Part shown: piece after piece, positions 8,355 through 16,311 of the stretch
Position numbering within the stretch: position 1 is the stretch's first letter
Layout of the letters: each line of letters begins with the position of its first letter
Source: Micromonospora chokoriensis
Lineage (GTDB): Bacteria; Actinomycetota; Actinomycetes; Mycobacteriales; Micromonosporaceae
Assembly: GCF_000718555.1 (NCBI RefSeq)
Contig: NZ_JOAN01000011.1
Coordinates: 186,001 to 250,000 of the forward strand
Direction of reading: 5' to 3'
Length of the DNA stretch: 64,000 nt
Notes under the pieces: model-generated
What the model was told of the DNA's origin: nothing
Seen by the model: only the letters and a program-made list of their open reading frames with translations
The model's database searches: none
Translations under genes and position numbers: made by a program

Positions 8355-9165
8355 CCACTTCGACGCCCCCACCGAGGCGAGCGCGACGATGACCCAGACG
8401 CAGGAGCGCATCCCGACCGTGGTCGTGGACGACGCGCACATCATCTACCGGGTGCACCAGGGTGCCGCCGGTGGCACCACGCCGGTGGCCGCGCTGCGCC
8501 GGCTGGTCAAGCGCACCCACGCGCCGAACGTCCGGGAGGTGCACGCGGTCAAGGGTGTCTCCTTCACCGCGTACCGGGGTGAGGCGATCGGGCTGATCGG
8601 CAGCAACGGCTCCGGCAAGTCCACAATTCTGCGGGCCATCGCCGGCCTGCTGCCGGTCAACCGGGGCGCCATCCACACCCAGGGGCAGCCGTCGCTGCTG
8701 GGCGTGAACGCCGCCCTGCTCAACGACCTCTCCGGGGAGCGCAACGTCGTCCTCGGGTGCCTGGCCATGGGCATGCACCCCGACGACGTGGCCAAGCAGG
8801 CCGCGGGGATCATCGACTTCTCCGGCATCAACGAGCGGGGTGACTTCGCCAGCCTGCCGATGCGGACGTACTCGTCCGGTATGGCGGCCCGGCTGCGGTT
8901 CTCCATCGCCGCCGCCAAGAAGCACGACGTGCTGCTCATCGACGAGGCGCTCGCCACCGGCGACAAGGGCTTCCGTAAGCGCAGCGAGCAGCGGGTGCGG
9001 GAGCTGCGGGAAGGCGCCGGCACGGTGTTCCTGGTCAGCCACCAGCTCTCCTCGGTACGCGACACCTGCGAACGGACGATCTGGCTGGAATCGGGCCTCA
9101 TCCGGATGGATGGCCCCACCGACGAGGTCATCCGGGCGTACGAGGCGTACGCGAACAGCAAGTAG
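8347..9165 (+). CDS. wzt: Polysaccharide/teichoic acid ABC exporter, ATP-binding subunit (Wzt/TagH type)
   Basis: 272 residues from a GTG overlapping the permease gene by 8 bp. Walker A is GSNGSGKS (about residues 85-92), the signature motif is the variant YSSGMAARLRF typical of polysaccharide exporters, Walker B is LLIDEALATGD (about 197) and the switch His is in FLVSHQ. Length is that of the core nucleotide-binding domain only; the C-terminal carbohydrate-binding domain found in some Wzt proteins is absent, so recognition of a specific non-reducing end cap by this subunit is unlikely. It energises export of the polymer with Wzm. Confidence 0.94.
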   Translation: MADHFDAPTEASATMTQTQERIPTVVVDDAHIIYRVHQGAAGGTTPVAALRRLVKRTHAPNVREVHAVKGVSFTAYRGEAIGLIGSNGSGKSTILRAIAGLLPVNRGAIHTQGQPSLLGVNAALLNDLSGERNVVLGCLAMGMHPDDVAKQAAGIIDFSGINERGDFASLPMRTYSSGMAARLRFSIAAAKKHDVLLIDEALATGDKGFRKRSEQRVRELREGAGTVFLVSHQLSSVRDTCERTIWLESGLIRMDGPTDEVIRAYEAYANSK

Positions 9166-9203
9166 GGTTCCGGCGAACGTCCGGCATCGACACAGCACCT
9201 GGG

Positions 9204-9235
9204 GACCGCGTCGCCCGCGTGGGGGCGGCGCGGTC
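9204..9235 (+). terminator. Hairpin after wzt
   Basis: Stem GACCGCG with CGCGGTC (9204-9210, 9229-9235), continued through a T-G wobble into CGCCC with GGGCG. It lies 39 bp after the wzt stop and before the 9313 gene. No T-tract; terminator or mRNA-stabilising hairpin. Confidence 0.45.
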
Positions 9236-9312
9236 CGCGCGTTAAGGTTCATTCCGTCGCCGCCCCGGCGGAACCTTCCGTTAACGCATCCGAAGAGAGT
9301 GAGGATCCGGCA

Positions 9313-10830
9313 ATGACGCAGGACCAGACCACTGGCCCGGACGCCGAAGCGGAGACCCCGACGCCGTGGCGGCCCTCGCGGACAGTGGCGGTGGTTCTGG
9401 CCGGCGGCACCGGGACCCGGTTGGGCCTCGGCATCCCGAAGCAGCTGCTGAAGATCGCCGGTAAGCCGATCATCGAGCACACCCTGGCGGTCTTCGAGGC
9501 GGCACCGGAGATCGACGAGATCATCGTGCTGATGGCGGCCGGGCACGTCGACGACGCCCAGCAGATCGTCGAGAAGGCCGGCCTGCGCAAGGTCACCAAG
9601 GTGATCGAGGGCGGCGACACCCGCAACGCCACCACCCGGATCGCGCTGGACGCGGTCGGCCCGCAGGACTGCAACATCCTCTTCCACGACGCGGTACGCC
9701 CGCTGCTCAGCGGCCGGATCGTGCGCGAGTGCGTCAACGCGCTCTGGACCTACGACGCCGTCGACGTGGCCATCCCGTCCGCGGACACGATCATCCAGGT
9801 CGACGAGAACGACTGCATCACCGACATTCCGGTGCGCTCCCGGCTGCGTCGCGGGCAGACCCCACAGGCGTTCCGCTCCCCCACCATCCGGGAGGCGTAC
9901 CGGATCGCCGAGGACGACCCGGACTTCGCCGCCACCGACGACTGCGGCGTGGTGCTGCGTTACCTGCCCGGCACCCCGATCAAGGTGATCGACGGCTCGG
10001 ACGAGAACATCAAGGTCACCCACCCGGTCGACGTGCACCTGGCGGACAAGCTCTTCCAGCTCGCCGCGGCGCAGGCGCCCCGGTTGACCGACCACCGCAG
10101 CTACAGCGAGGAGCTGACCGGCCGCACCATCGTTGTGTTCGGCGGCAGCTACGGCATCGGTCACGAGCTGACCGAGCTGGCCCGGCGCTACGGCGCCCAG
10201 GTCTTCCCGTTCAGCCGTTCCAGCACGGGCACCCACGTGGAGCGGGCCGAGGACGTCAAGGCCGCGTTGACGACCGCTTTCGAGGCCACCGGCCGGATCG
10301 ACCACGTGGTGGTCACCGCCGGCATCCTGGAGAAGGGCGCCCTCGCCGAGATGGACGAGGAGACCATGGACCGGCTGCTCCAGGTCAACTTCGTCGGCCC
10401 GGTGACCATCGCCCGCCAGGCCCTTCCGTATCTCCAGCAGACCAAGGGCCAACTGCTGCTCTACACCTCCAGCTCGTACACCCGGGGTCGGGCCCGCTAC
10501 GCGCTCTACTCGGCCACCAAGGCCGCTCTGGTCAACCTCACCCAGGCGCTCGCCGACGAGTGGGCCGACGTCGGCGTCCGGGTCAACTGCATCAACCCGG
10601 AGCGCACCGCGACCCCGATGCGCACGCGGGCCTTCGGCGACGAGCCGGAGCACACCCTGCTCGCCGCGGAGGCCGTGGCGCAGTCGTCACTTGACGTGCT
10701 GATCTCCGACCTGACCGGTCAGGTGATCGACGTACGCCGGGCGCCCGGGGACGGGCCCACGCCGACCGTGCCAGCCCAGTCCGGGCCGGGTCTCCTCGAC
10801 GCGCCGGCCGCCGCGACGTCCCTGAACTGA
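9313..10830 (+). CDS. Bifunctional cytidylyltransferase / SDR reductase, probable CDP-ribitol synthase (Bcs1 type)
   Basis: 505 residues in two domains. Residues about 15-235 are an IspD/TarI-type cytidylyltransferase (LAGGTGTRLGLGIPKQLL, HDAVRPLL). Residues about 268-480 are a short-chain dehydrogenase with the nucleotide loop FGGSYGIG and active-site Tyr399/Lys403 (YSATK). The same order occurs in Haemophilus Bcs1/Acs1, where the reductase converts ribulose 5-phosphate to ribitol 5-phosphate and the transferase makes CDP-ribitol. I infer that activity here because polyol-phosphate polymerase genes lie on both sides, one 33 bp downstream. A preference for another polyol phosphate is possible. 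The ATG start has a GAGAGTGAGGA ribosome-binding region. Confidence 0.9.
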   Translation: MTQDQTTGPDAEAETPTPWRPSRTVAVVLAGGTGTRLGLGIPKQLLKIAGKPIIEHTLAVFEAAPEIDEIIVLMAAGHVDDAQQIVEKAGLRKVTKVIEGGDTRNATTRIALDAVGPQDCNILFHDAVRPLLSGRIVRECVNALWTYDAVDVAIPSADTIIQVDENDCITDIPVRSRLRRGQTPQAFRSPTIREAYRIAEDDPDFAATDDCGVVLRYLPGTPIKVIDGSDENIKVTHPVDVHLADKLFQLAAAQAPRLTDHRSYSEELTGRTIVVFGGSYGIGHELTELARRYGAQVFPFSRSSTGTHVERAEDVKAALTTAFEATGRIDHVVVTAGILEKGALAEMDEETMDRLLQVNFVGPVTIARQALPYLQQTKGQLLLYTSSSYTRGRARYALYSATKAALVNLTQALADEWADVGVRVNCINPERTATPMRTRAFGDEPEHTLLAAEAVAQSSLDVLISDLTGQVIDVRRAPGDGPTPTVPAQSGPGLLDAPAAATSLN

Positions 10831-10863
10831 CGCCGACGGCTGCGGAACCACGAACGGAGCGAC

Positions 10864-12534
10864 ATGCGCGGCGACCTGGTCCGAAAGCTGGCTGCCCGGT
10901 GTCTGACCACCGGGTTGGCGGTGCTGGCCTTTGTCGTGCTGGCGCTCAGCGGCGCCACCGGCTGGGGGCTGGCGCTGGCCGTCGCCGCGCTGGCCGCCTG
11001 CGCCGCCGAGCAGCGGATCCGGCCCAGCGCTGACCTCGTGGCCGAGACGACGTTGATCGCCGCCGCGATCCTGGTCGGCTACTCCCGGCGACTGGACGAC
11101 GGGCTCGACCTCGCGCTTGTCGCCACCGGGTTGGTTCTACTGGGGCTGGTGCTGCTGGTGGGGCCCCTGCGCACCGCCGGCAACCTGGAGATCCGGGCGG
11201 CCAATCTGCCGGTCCGCGCCTGGACGCCGCTGATCGCCGACCGGCTCGGCACCGCCCTGCTCGGGCTGCTCGCCGCGGTGGCGCTCGCCGCCGCGCTCGC
11301 CCTACCGGCCGGCGTGGCGCTGGCCGTCAGCCTGCTGGTGGGGGCGGGCGCCGGGGCGGTGGCCCTGGACCTGGCCCGGCGGCGGTTCCGACCCCAGGTC
11401 GGCGGCGGGCCGGTGGCCCGGGCGCTGCGCCGACACCAGCCGGAGTTCCTGCTCTACTTCTCCGCGCCGCCCGGGTCGGAATACCAGGTCACCATGTGGC
11501 TGCCGTACCTGCAACGGATCGGTCGGCCGTTCCTGATCGTGCTGCGCGAGCCGGAGTTCCTGGCCCCGATCGCGGCGGCCACCGACGCGCCGGTGGTCTA
11601 CTGCCCCACCCTGAAGACGATGGACGAGGCGTTGGTGCCGAGCCTGCGGGTGGCGTTCTACGTCAACCACGGGGCGAAGAACAGCCACTGCGTCCGCTTC
11701 ACCCAGCTCACCCACGTTCAGCTGCACCACGGCGACAGCGACAAGGCGCCGAGCGCCAACCCGGTGTCGGGGATCTTCGACCGGATCTTCGTGGCCGGGC
11801 CGGCGGCGATCGAGAGGTACGCCCGCGCCGGGGTGCGGATCCCGGCGGAGAAGTTCGTGGTGGTCGGTCGCCCGCAGGTCGAGTCGATCGAGGTACGCCC
11901 GGAGCCGGCGCGGGGGTTGGCGCACCCGACGGTGCTGTACACCCCGACCTGGACCGGGCACCACGCCGACGCCGACTACTGCTCGCTGCCGGTGGCCGAA
12001 GGGCTGCTGCGCCGGCTGCTGGAGCGCGGAGCGACGGTGATCCTGCGGGCCCACCCGTACACCGCGCAGAACCCGGCATCGGCCCGCCAGCTGGGCCGCC
12101 TGACCGAGCTGCTCGTCGCCGACCGGGCCCGCACCGGCCGCCAGCACGTGGTCGGGGCGGCGGCTCGGGAGCTGAGCCTGACCGAGTGCGTCAACTCCTC
12201 CGACGCGCTGGTCTCCGACGTGTCCGGGGTGATCTCGGATTACCTCTACTCCGGCAAGCCGTACGCGGTCACCGACATGGGTGACGCGGGTGACCGGTTC
12301 ACCGAGCGCTTCCCGTTGGCCGGGTCGGGTTACGTCCTGCGGCGGGACATGTCCAACGTGGACGACGTGCTGACCGCGCTGCTGGACACCGACCCGCTGG
12401 CCGAGGCCCGCTGGGCCACCCGCCGCCGCTACCTGGGCGACTTCCCGGCCGAGTCGTACGCCGATGCGTTCCTGACCGCCGCCCGCCAGGAGCTGACGCC
12501 CGCGCAGACACTCACCGCGTCCGCGCCGGCATAG
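10864..12534 (+). CDS. CDP-glycerol/CDP-ribitol glycerophosphotransferase-type polymerase (paralogue)
   Basis: 556 residues, same architecture as the protein encoded at 2334-4091: hydrophobic segments over the first 180 residues, then the PF04464 domain with HGDSDK near residue 289, YTPTWTGHH, RAHPYT and SDVSGVISDYLYS near 451. It follows the CDP-ribitol synthase gene by 33 bp on the same strand, so the pair probably forms one transcript. One paralogue may prime and the other extend the chain, or each may add a different polyol phosphate; sequence alone cannot separate these. The 3' end is only 4 bp from the convergent hydrolase gene, with no visible terminator between. Confidence 0.9.
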   Translation: MRGDLVRKLAARCLTTGLAVLAFVVLALSGATGWGLALAVAALAACAAEQRIRPSADLVAETTLIAAAILVGYSRRLDDGLDLALVATGLVLLGLVLLVGPLRTAGNLEIRAANLPVRAWTPLIADRLGTALLGLLAAVALAAALALPAGVALAVSLLVGAGAGAVALDLARRRFRPQVGGGPVARALRRHQPEFLLYFSAPPGSEYQVTMWLPYLQRIGRPFLIVLREPEFLAPIAAATDAPVVYCPTLKTMDEALVPSLRVAFYVNHGAKNSHCVRFTQLTHVQLHHGDSDKAPSANPVSGIFDRIFVAGPAAIERYARAGVRIPAEKFVVVGRPQVESIEVRPEPARGLAHPTVLYTPTWTGHHADADYCSLPVAEGLLRRLLERGATVILRAHPYTAQNPASARQLGRLTELLVADRARTGRQHVVGAAARELSLTECVNSSDALVSDVSGVISDYLYSGKPYAVTDMGDAGDRFTERFPLAGSGYVLRRDMSNVDDVLTALLDTDPLAEARWATRRRYLGDFPAESYADAFLTAARQELTPAQTLTASAPA

Positions 12535-12538
12535 TCGC

Positions 12539-13285
12539 TCAGCGGTACGGGTCGAGCAGCGCCAACACCGCCGCCGGGTCCTCCACGTGCGCGTTGTGCC
12601 CGAGACCGGGCAGCGTGGCGACCGGTACGCCGTACTCCTTGAGCTGCTCGTCGGTGACCATCGGGTCGTGTTCCCCGCGTGCCAGCACCACCGGCACGTC
12701 GGTCGCGGCCAGCAGCGCGGCCAGGTCGGGCTCGCCGACGGCGAAGGCGGTCGGGTCCATGGCGAGACGCCACCGGCCGTCGACCTGGCGCAGCCCGGCA
12801 TCCACGACCGGGTCGTCCGGCCCGACCAGCCCGACCAGCCCGGAGACGCGCAGGTAGCGGCGAGCCGCCTCGGCTCGGCTGGCGAACCAGCTCACCGGGC
12901 GGGCGGCGACCTCGGCGGCACGGGCCAGCTCCGCCGGTGACCAGAGCGCCTTGATGCCCAGCCCGACCACCGCGTCCACAGGCGTCCCGGCGTTCCGGGC
13001 GGCCAGCGCCAGGCCGACCACCCCACCGAGCGAGTGCCCGAGCACGACGAGCCGGTCGTCGGGGGCGAGGGCCTGCGCGACCCGCTGGGCGAAGCCCGCG
13101 AACGAGTACGACGGCAGCGGCGACGCCCAGCCGTGACCGGCGAGGTCCGGTGCGAGCCACCGCCCCGGCCAGTGCTGCTCAAGGTGCGGCGCCCAGGACA
13201 ACCACACGTCGCCTGTCGCGCCCATGCCGTGCAGCAGCAGCAGGACCGGCCTGCGGCCGGTGTGACCACCCGATTCATCCACCAC
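12539..13285 (-). CDS. Alpha/beta hydrolase
   Basis: 248 residues with the complete alpha/beta hydrolase plan: oxyanion-hole motif LLLHGMG (about 16-22), nucleophile elbow GHSLGG with Ser85, acid Asp in GEHDPMV (about 204) and His in GLGHNAHVED (about 228). A short cap region (about 110-175) separates core strands. It is cytoplasmic, with no signal peptide. The substrate cannot be predicted; esterase, lactonase and C-C hydrolase members share this pattern. It has no clear link to the polymer genes beside it and may be an independent single gene. Confidence 0.9.
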   Translation of the reverse strand: MVDESGGHTGRRPVLLLLHGMGATGDVWLSWAPHLEQHWPGRWLAPDLAGHGWASPLPSYSFAGFAQRVAQALAPDDRLVVLGHSLGGVVGLALAARNAGTPVDAVVGLGIKALWSPAELARAAEVAARPVSWFASRAEAARRYLRVSGLVGLVGPDDPVVDAGLRQVDGRWRLAMDPTAFAVGEPDLAALLAATDVPVVLARGEHDPMVTDEQLKEYGVPVATLPGLGHNAHVEDPAAVLALLDPYR

Positions 13286-13348
13286 GGCCGCAGTCTCCCA
13301 CGGTTCATGGCCCGTTTACGAGAGCAGAGTGGCAGCACGGAACACAGA

Positions 13349-13391
13349 CGCCGCGGGCGCCGCCCCCTCGTGGGAGACGGCGCCCGCGGCG
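13349..13391 (-). terminator. Strong hairpin terminator after the C39-like peptidase gene
   Basis: A perfect 14-bp stem (13349-13362 with 13378-13391) around a 15-base loop, starting 15 bp after the peptidase stop codon in the transcript direction. Confidence 0.7.
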
Positions 13392-13405
13392 GTCATCCGC
13401 CCGGG

Positions 13406-14242
13406 TCAGGCGGAGTAGCCCCGGCTGGCGATCCAGTTGGCCAGGTCGATCGTGGTGATCCAGTACGACGGGTCGGCCGGGTTAGCCGAGTCGGCGATCC
13501 GCACCGTACGACCGTTGTCCTTGTAGCCCACGACGGCGATGTAGTGCCCGCCGCCGTAGGAGTGCCAGCCGCCGTCGGTGTCGGTGGCGTCCCCGACGAC
13601 GTTGGCCACCACGCCCCGGCCGTCGGTGACGGCCTTCACGACGTCGGCCTGGAGCTGGTCCATCTGCGCCGGGCTGGGAGCGCCGGCGAACATCCGGGTC
13701 CGGTACGGGGAGCCCTTCACCTCGGCGTTGAGCACCCGGGTGGTGTCCTCGGCCGAGTTGGTGCCCATCTCGGTGGTGCCCAGCTCGGCGCCGAGCTCCT
13801 CCTGGGTGCGGTCGATGCCGGTGGCGCTGAGCGCGTTACGGGTGGCTGCCGGACCGCAGTTGTAGTAGGTGTTCTGCGCCTCGTACTCGTAGTCGAGCAC
13901 CTTGGTCGCGGGCGGCTTCGGGGGGGCCGGCTTGCGGGTCAGGTCCGGGTTGCTGCTGGCCTTGGCGGCGGGTGACGCGGCGGTGGTGGCCGGGGCGGCC
14001 GTGGTCGGCGCGGCGCTGGCCGAGGGGGACGCGTCCTGCACGTCGACGCCGGAAGCGGCGACGTCGCTGCGCATCTCGGCGACCGTGGTCGCGGTGCGCT
14101 GGCTGGCCGGGGCGTCGTCGGCCGTGGTGAGCAGGGCGCCGGTGGTGGTGGCGATCGCGAGGGCTGCGGCCGAGGCGGCGACGATCTGGTACGGGCGCTC
14201 GGTGGCGAGGCGGCGGAGCTGACGCTTCAGGGTGTGCTTCAC
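13406..14242 (-). CDS. Secreted C39-like papain-fold peptidase
   Basis: 278 residues from a GTG at 14242 with GGAGG 5 bp upstream. A basic N-terminus and a hydrophobic stretch (about residues 19-40) act as signal peptide or membrane anchor. A Pro/Ala/Thr-rich linker runs to about 118, followed by a C39_2-type domain with Cys129 (YYNCGPAA), His233 (GGGHYIAVVGY) and an acidic/amide residue near 251 (ADSANP). Family members cleave peptides outside the cytoplasm; the substrate could be a peptidoglycan cross-link or a surface protein. Transcription is very likely controlled by the c-di-AMP riboswitch about 240 bp upstream, a class often linked to wall-remodelling enzymes in actinobacteria. That supports a cell-wall role. 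Confidence 0.9.
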   Translation of the reverse strand: MKHTLKRQLRRLATERPYQIVAASAAALAIATTTGALLTTADDAPASQRTATTVAEMRSDVAASGVDVQDASPSASAAPTTAAPATTAASPAAKASSNPDLTRKPAPPKPPATKVLDYEYEAQNTYYNCGPAATRNALSATGIDRTQEELGAELGTTEMGTNSAEDTTRVLNAEVKGSPYRTRMFAGAPSPAQMDQLQADVVKAVTDGRGVVANVVGDATDTDGGWHSYGGGHYIAVVGYKDNGRTVRIADSANPADPSYWITTIDLANWIASRGYSA

Positions 14243-14311
14243 GGGGTCCTCCACGGATCGGGGGGAGAGCGGCACACCGGGGCCGGACCGGTATCCGGGC
14301 AGGCGCCAGCG

Positions 14312-14370
14312 CGCGGACCGTGGTCCGCGGATGGTGAACCGCTCAGGGGAACGCCCGGCGCGGCCGGGCG
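14312..14370 (-). promoter_or_regulatory. Two leader hairpins between the c-di-AMP aptamer and the peptidase gene
   Basis: CGCCCGGC-GCG-GCCGGGCG (14352-14370, perfect 8-bp stem) and an 8-bp near-palindrome CGCGGACC-GT-GGTCCGCG (14312-14329) lie in the 240-base leader after the aptamer. Either could be the intrinsic terminator of the expression platform. Neither has a clear U-tract. Confidence 0.45.
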
Positions 14371-14484
14371 GTAAGGCGATGACCCGGGGGTCAGCTCACC
14401 GTCACGCGACGATTGAGCGGGTGCACCGCCGCGCCGTGGAGGCGAGGGAACAACCGAGGGGTGGAAAGGTGCTGCACGAGGATG

Positions 14485-14610
14485 GGACTCCTTCCGACAC
14501 CGCCTACCGGGTTAGCTGACGGATTCGGGCGGGAAGATCGCCCTACCGCGGGCCGTGGCTCGCGGATTCACCCCGGACTTACTGATGGTTCCCCGGTTCG
14601 TTGATCACGA
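14485..14610 (-). ncRNA. ydaO/yuaA c-di-AMP riboswitch
   Basis: Read on the minus strand, this carries the conserved blocks of the ydaO class in order: GAACCGGGGAACC, GGGGTGAATCC, a variable stem containing GTAGGGCGA, then the 3' block GTCAGCTAACCCGGTAGGC followed by GGAAGGAG. The class binds cyclic di-AMP and normally switches genes off at high ligand; targets in actinobacteria are often wall hydrolases and resuscitation factors. Here it lies in the leader of the C39-like peptidase gene. Assignment is by eye; exact ends are approximate. Confidence 0.87.
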
Positions 14611-14667
14611 TTAAGCGGGTCGATGCGGCGTCGCCTATTGCGATCGGTTACCGCACCGGACGGGACG

Positions 14668-14696
14668 ACACTACTGGCCGCTCAGCGCCCTGCCAA
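14668..14696 (-). promoter_or_regulatory. Promoter driving the riboswitch-peptidase transcript
   Basis: On the minus strand TTGGCA (14696-14691), a 17-bp spacer, then TAGTGT (14673-14668). Predicted transcription starts near 14661, about 50 bases before the aptamer. The remaining sequence to 14911 has lower GC than its surroundings and includes the palindrome AATTG-GCACAA-CAATT (14721-14736), a possible operator just upstream of the -35. No gene was seen there. Confidence 0.55.
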
Positions 14697-14911
14697 GCCA
14701 GGTTCACCTGTGCAAACCTCAATTGGCACAACAATTTCTGCGCGTATTGCCGATGATGTGACTCGATGGGACAACCGGTTACGGTGACGCCTGCGGGCGA
14801 CAACCGGACAGGCCGCCGAGAATGTGACCACAATCGCGGGAACAATCGCGCCGATCGCGCCGGACGCCCGATTTCGTCAATGCGTGACCGGGAACACAGC
14901 ACGGATTGGGA

Positions 14912-15682
14912 TCAACTCGCCCGCGCTGGGCGCCAGCGGGCCACCACTGCGGGACGCCACACACCGGCCACCTTGCGGCGAACCGGCACCGTGTTCGGGC
15001 GCAGCCGGGCAGCCGCCGCGTACGCCTCCTCGGCGAGGGTACGGGCCGACTCGGCGGCCAACTCCGCATCCCGCCAGGCGGCCCGCTCACGGCCGGCGGC
15101 CACCTGGTAGTCGGCCAGCCGCGCGTCCCGGATCACCCGGCTGATCAGCACCTCCTGCTCGACCGGGTGTCGCCGGGGATCCCAGCCGTGCCGGTGCCCG
15201 AACACGTCGCCGAGCTGCGTCATGGTCAGGTCGCCCCGCCAGTACGCCGCCATCGCCGCGCGGTGCAGATAGCGCTCCCGGGCGGCGTACTCGATGGGGG
15301 TTCGCGGGGTCTGCGGGGTGGGCAGCGCCCCGGCACCCGAGAAGCGACGCGCGGCGGTGTCCGCCTCGTCGTACCCGATCCAGGCCTGTTCCATCCGCTC
15401 CTGAGCGGTCAGCCAGGCGGCGCGACGCCGCCGGGCGGTCGTGGCCGCGCCGGCCGCGGCGACGGCCACCTCCTCGGCGTACCGCTGCCTGTCGACGGCC
15501 TCGGCCGCGGCCACCTCCCGAGCGGTCGGCGCGGTCGGAAGCGGGTCGTCCGCGGGCAGGTCCCGTTCGGGGCGGGCGGCCAGCACGGTGAGCAGGCCCA
15601 GGGTCAGCAGGAACAGGGTCGACCAGATGGCGGCGGCCTGCGGCACCTCGGTCACGAACTGGTAGAAGACGACAGTCTCCAT
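14912..15682 (-). CDS. Single-pass membrane protein of unknown function
   Basis: 256 residues from ATG at 15682, with GAGG 9 bp upstream. One hydrophobic segment near the N-terminus (AAAIWSTLFLLTLGLLTVLA, about 13-32) is followed by a long, Ala- and Arg-rich, probably helical cytoplasmic region containing repeated A-R-E-R patterns. A region with HRHGWDPRRHPVEQEVLISR (about 175-195) looks like a small folded domain. No family recognised. It follows a secreted-protein gene on the same strand by 131 bp and may be cotranscribed with it. Longer in-frame extensions upstream are compositionally unlike protein and were rejected. Confidence 0.75.
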   Translation of the reverse strand: METVVFYQFVTEVPQAAAIWSTLFLLTLGLLTVLAARPERDLPADDPLPTAPTAREVAAAEAVDRQRYAEEVAVAAAGAATTARRRRAAWLTAQERMEQAWIGYDEADTAARRFSGAGALPTPQTPRTPIEYAARERYLHRAAMAAYWRGDLTMTQLGDVFGHRHGWDPRRHPVEQEVLISRVIRDARLADYQVAAGRERAAWRDAELAAESARTLAEEAYAAAARLRPNTVPVRRKVAGVWRPAVVARWRPARAS

Positions 15683-15813
15683 GGTCGGCACCTCGGGGAG
15701 AGAGCAGTGCGATGGGGCCGCACCGACCAGCGGGCCACGGTGGCCACGGGTCGGCGGGGGTACGGAGTGGGTGGGTCGACAGGGCACGGCGGCGGGACGG
15801 TCGTCCCGGTGGC

Positions 15814-16218
15814 TCAGCGACCGGGTGGGGCCCGCGGCGCGCGGCCGCTCGCAACGTCGAGGAGGGGCCGCCGGTCCGACTCGGCCGCGCGCACCGGCAG
15901 CACGCCGGCCGCGATGGCGCCCTGGTCGCCGGGGAGCGTCGCCGATGCGTCGACCGACCAGGCGAGGGCGGAATCCTCGGCGGCCTCCGACGGGATCGCC
16001 GCCGCCGAGCGTGGCGCACCGTACGCCTCGGTGTGCGGGCAGGAGGTCACCAGCGGCCCGACAGCGAAGGAGGCCGGCACCGGGCTGGGCGTGGGCGCGG
16101 CGGCCGTGGCCGGGCCTGCGCCGAGCGCCAGGGCCGCGACGACGGCGAGGCTGGTCAGCACCCGCGTCGCCCAGCGCGCCACCCACCACAGCGGACAGGT
16201 GAACGCGACCGGAAGCAC
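15814..16218 (-). CDS. Small secreted protein of unknown function
   Basis: 134 residues. The N-terminus has a basic/aromatic start and a hydrophobic helix (about 15-35, TRVLTSLAVVAALALGAG) ending in ATAAAP, a plausible signal peptidase site. The mature part is about 95 residues, Ala/Pro-rich, with one Cys (TSCPHTEAYG) and no recognisable domain. It is likely exported. It lies between the acyltransferase gene and the 256-residue membrane protein on the same strand. Coding is supported by codon-position GC and the signal-like N-terminus, but the C-terminal half is low-complexity. Confidence 0.6.
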   Translation of the reverse strand: MLPVAFTCPLWWVARWATRVLTSLAVVAALALGAGPATAAAPTPSPVPASFAVGPLVTSCPHTEAYGAPRSAAAIPSEAAEDSALAWSVDASATLPGDQGAIAAGVLPVRAAESDRRPLLDVASGRAPRAPPGR

Positions 16219-16311
16219 GTCCCCACGCTACCGTCCGCGCCGACCCCGGCACACCGACCACGGGCGTGTCGGATCGCGCCGCGCCGACCCCGTTGACCAG
16301 GGTGGACGGTG

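Noticed and set aside
8311..10653. Minus-strand frame of 780 residues across wzt and the CDP-ribitol synthase gene
   Set aside because: Both opposite-strand genes have intact catalytic motifs; the antisense frame has none.
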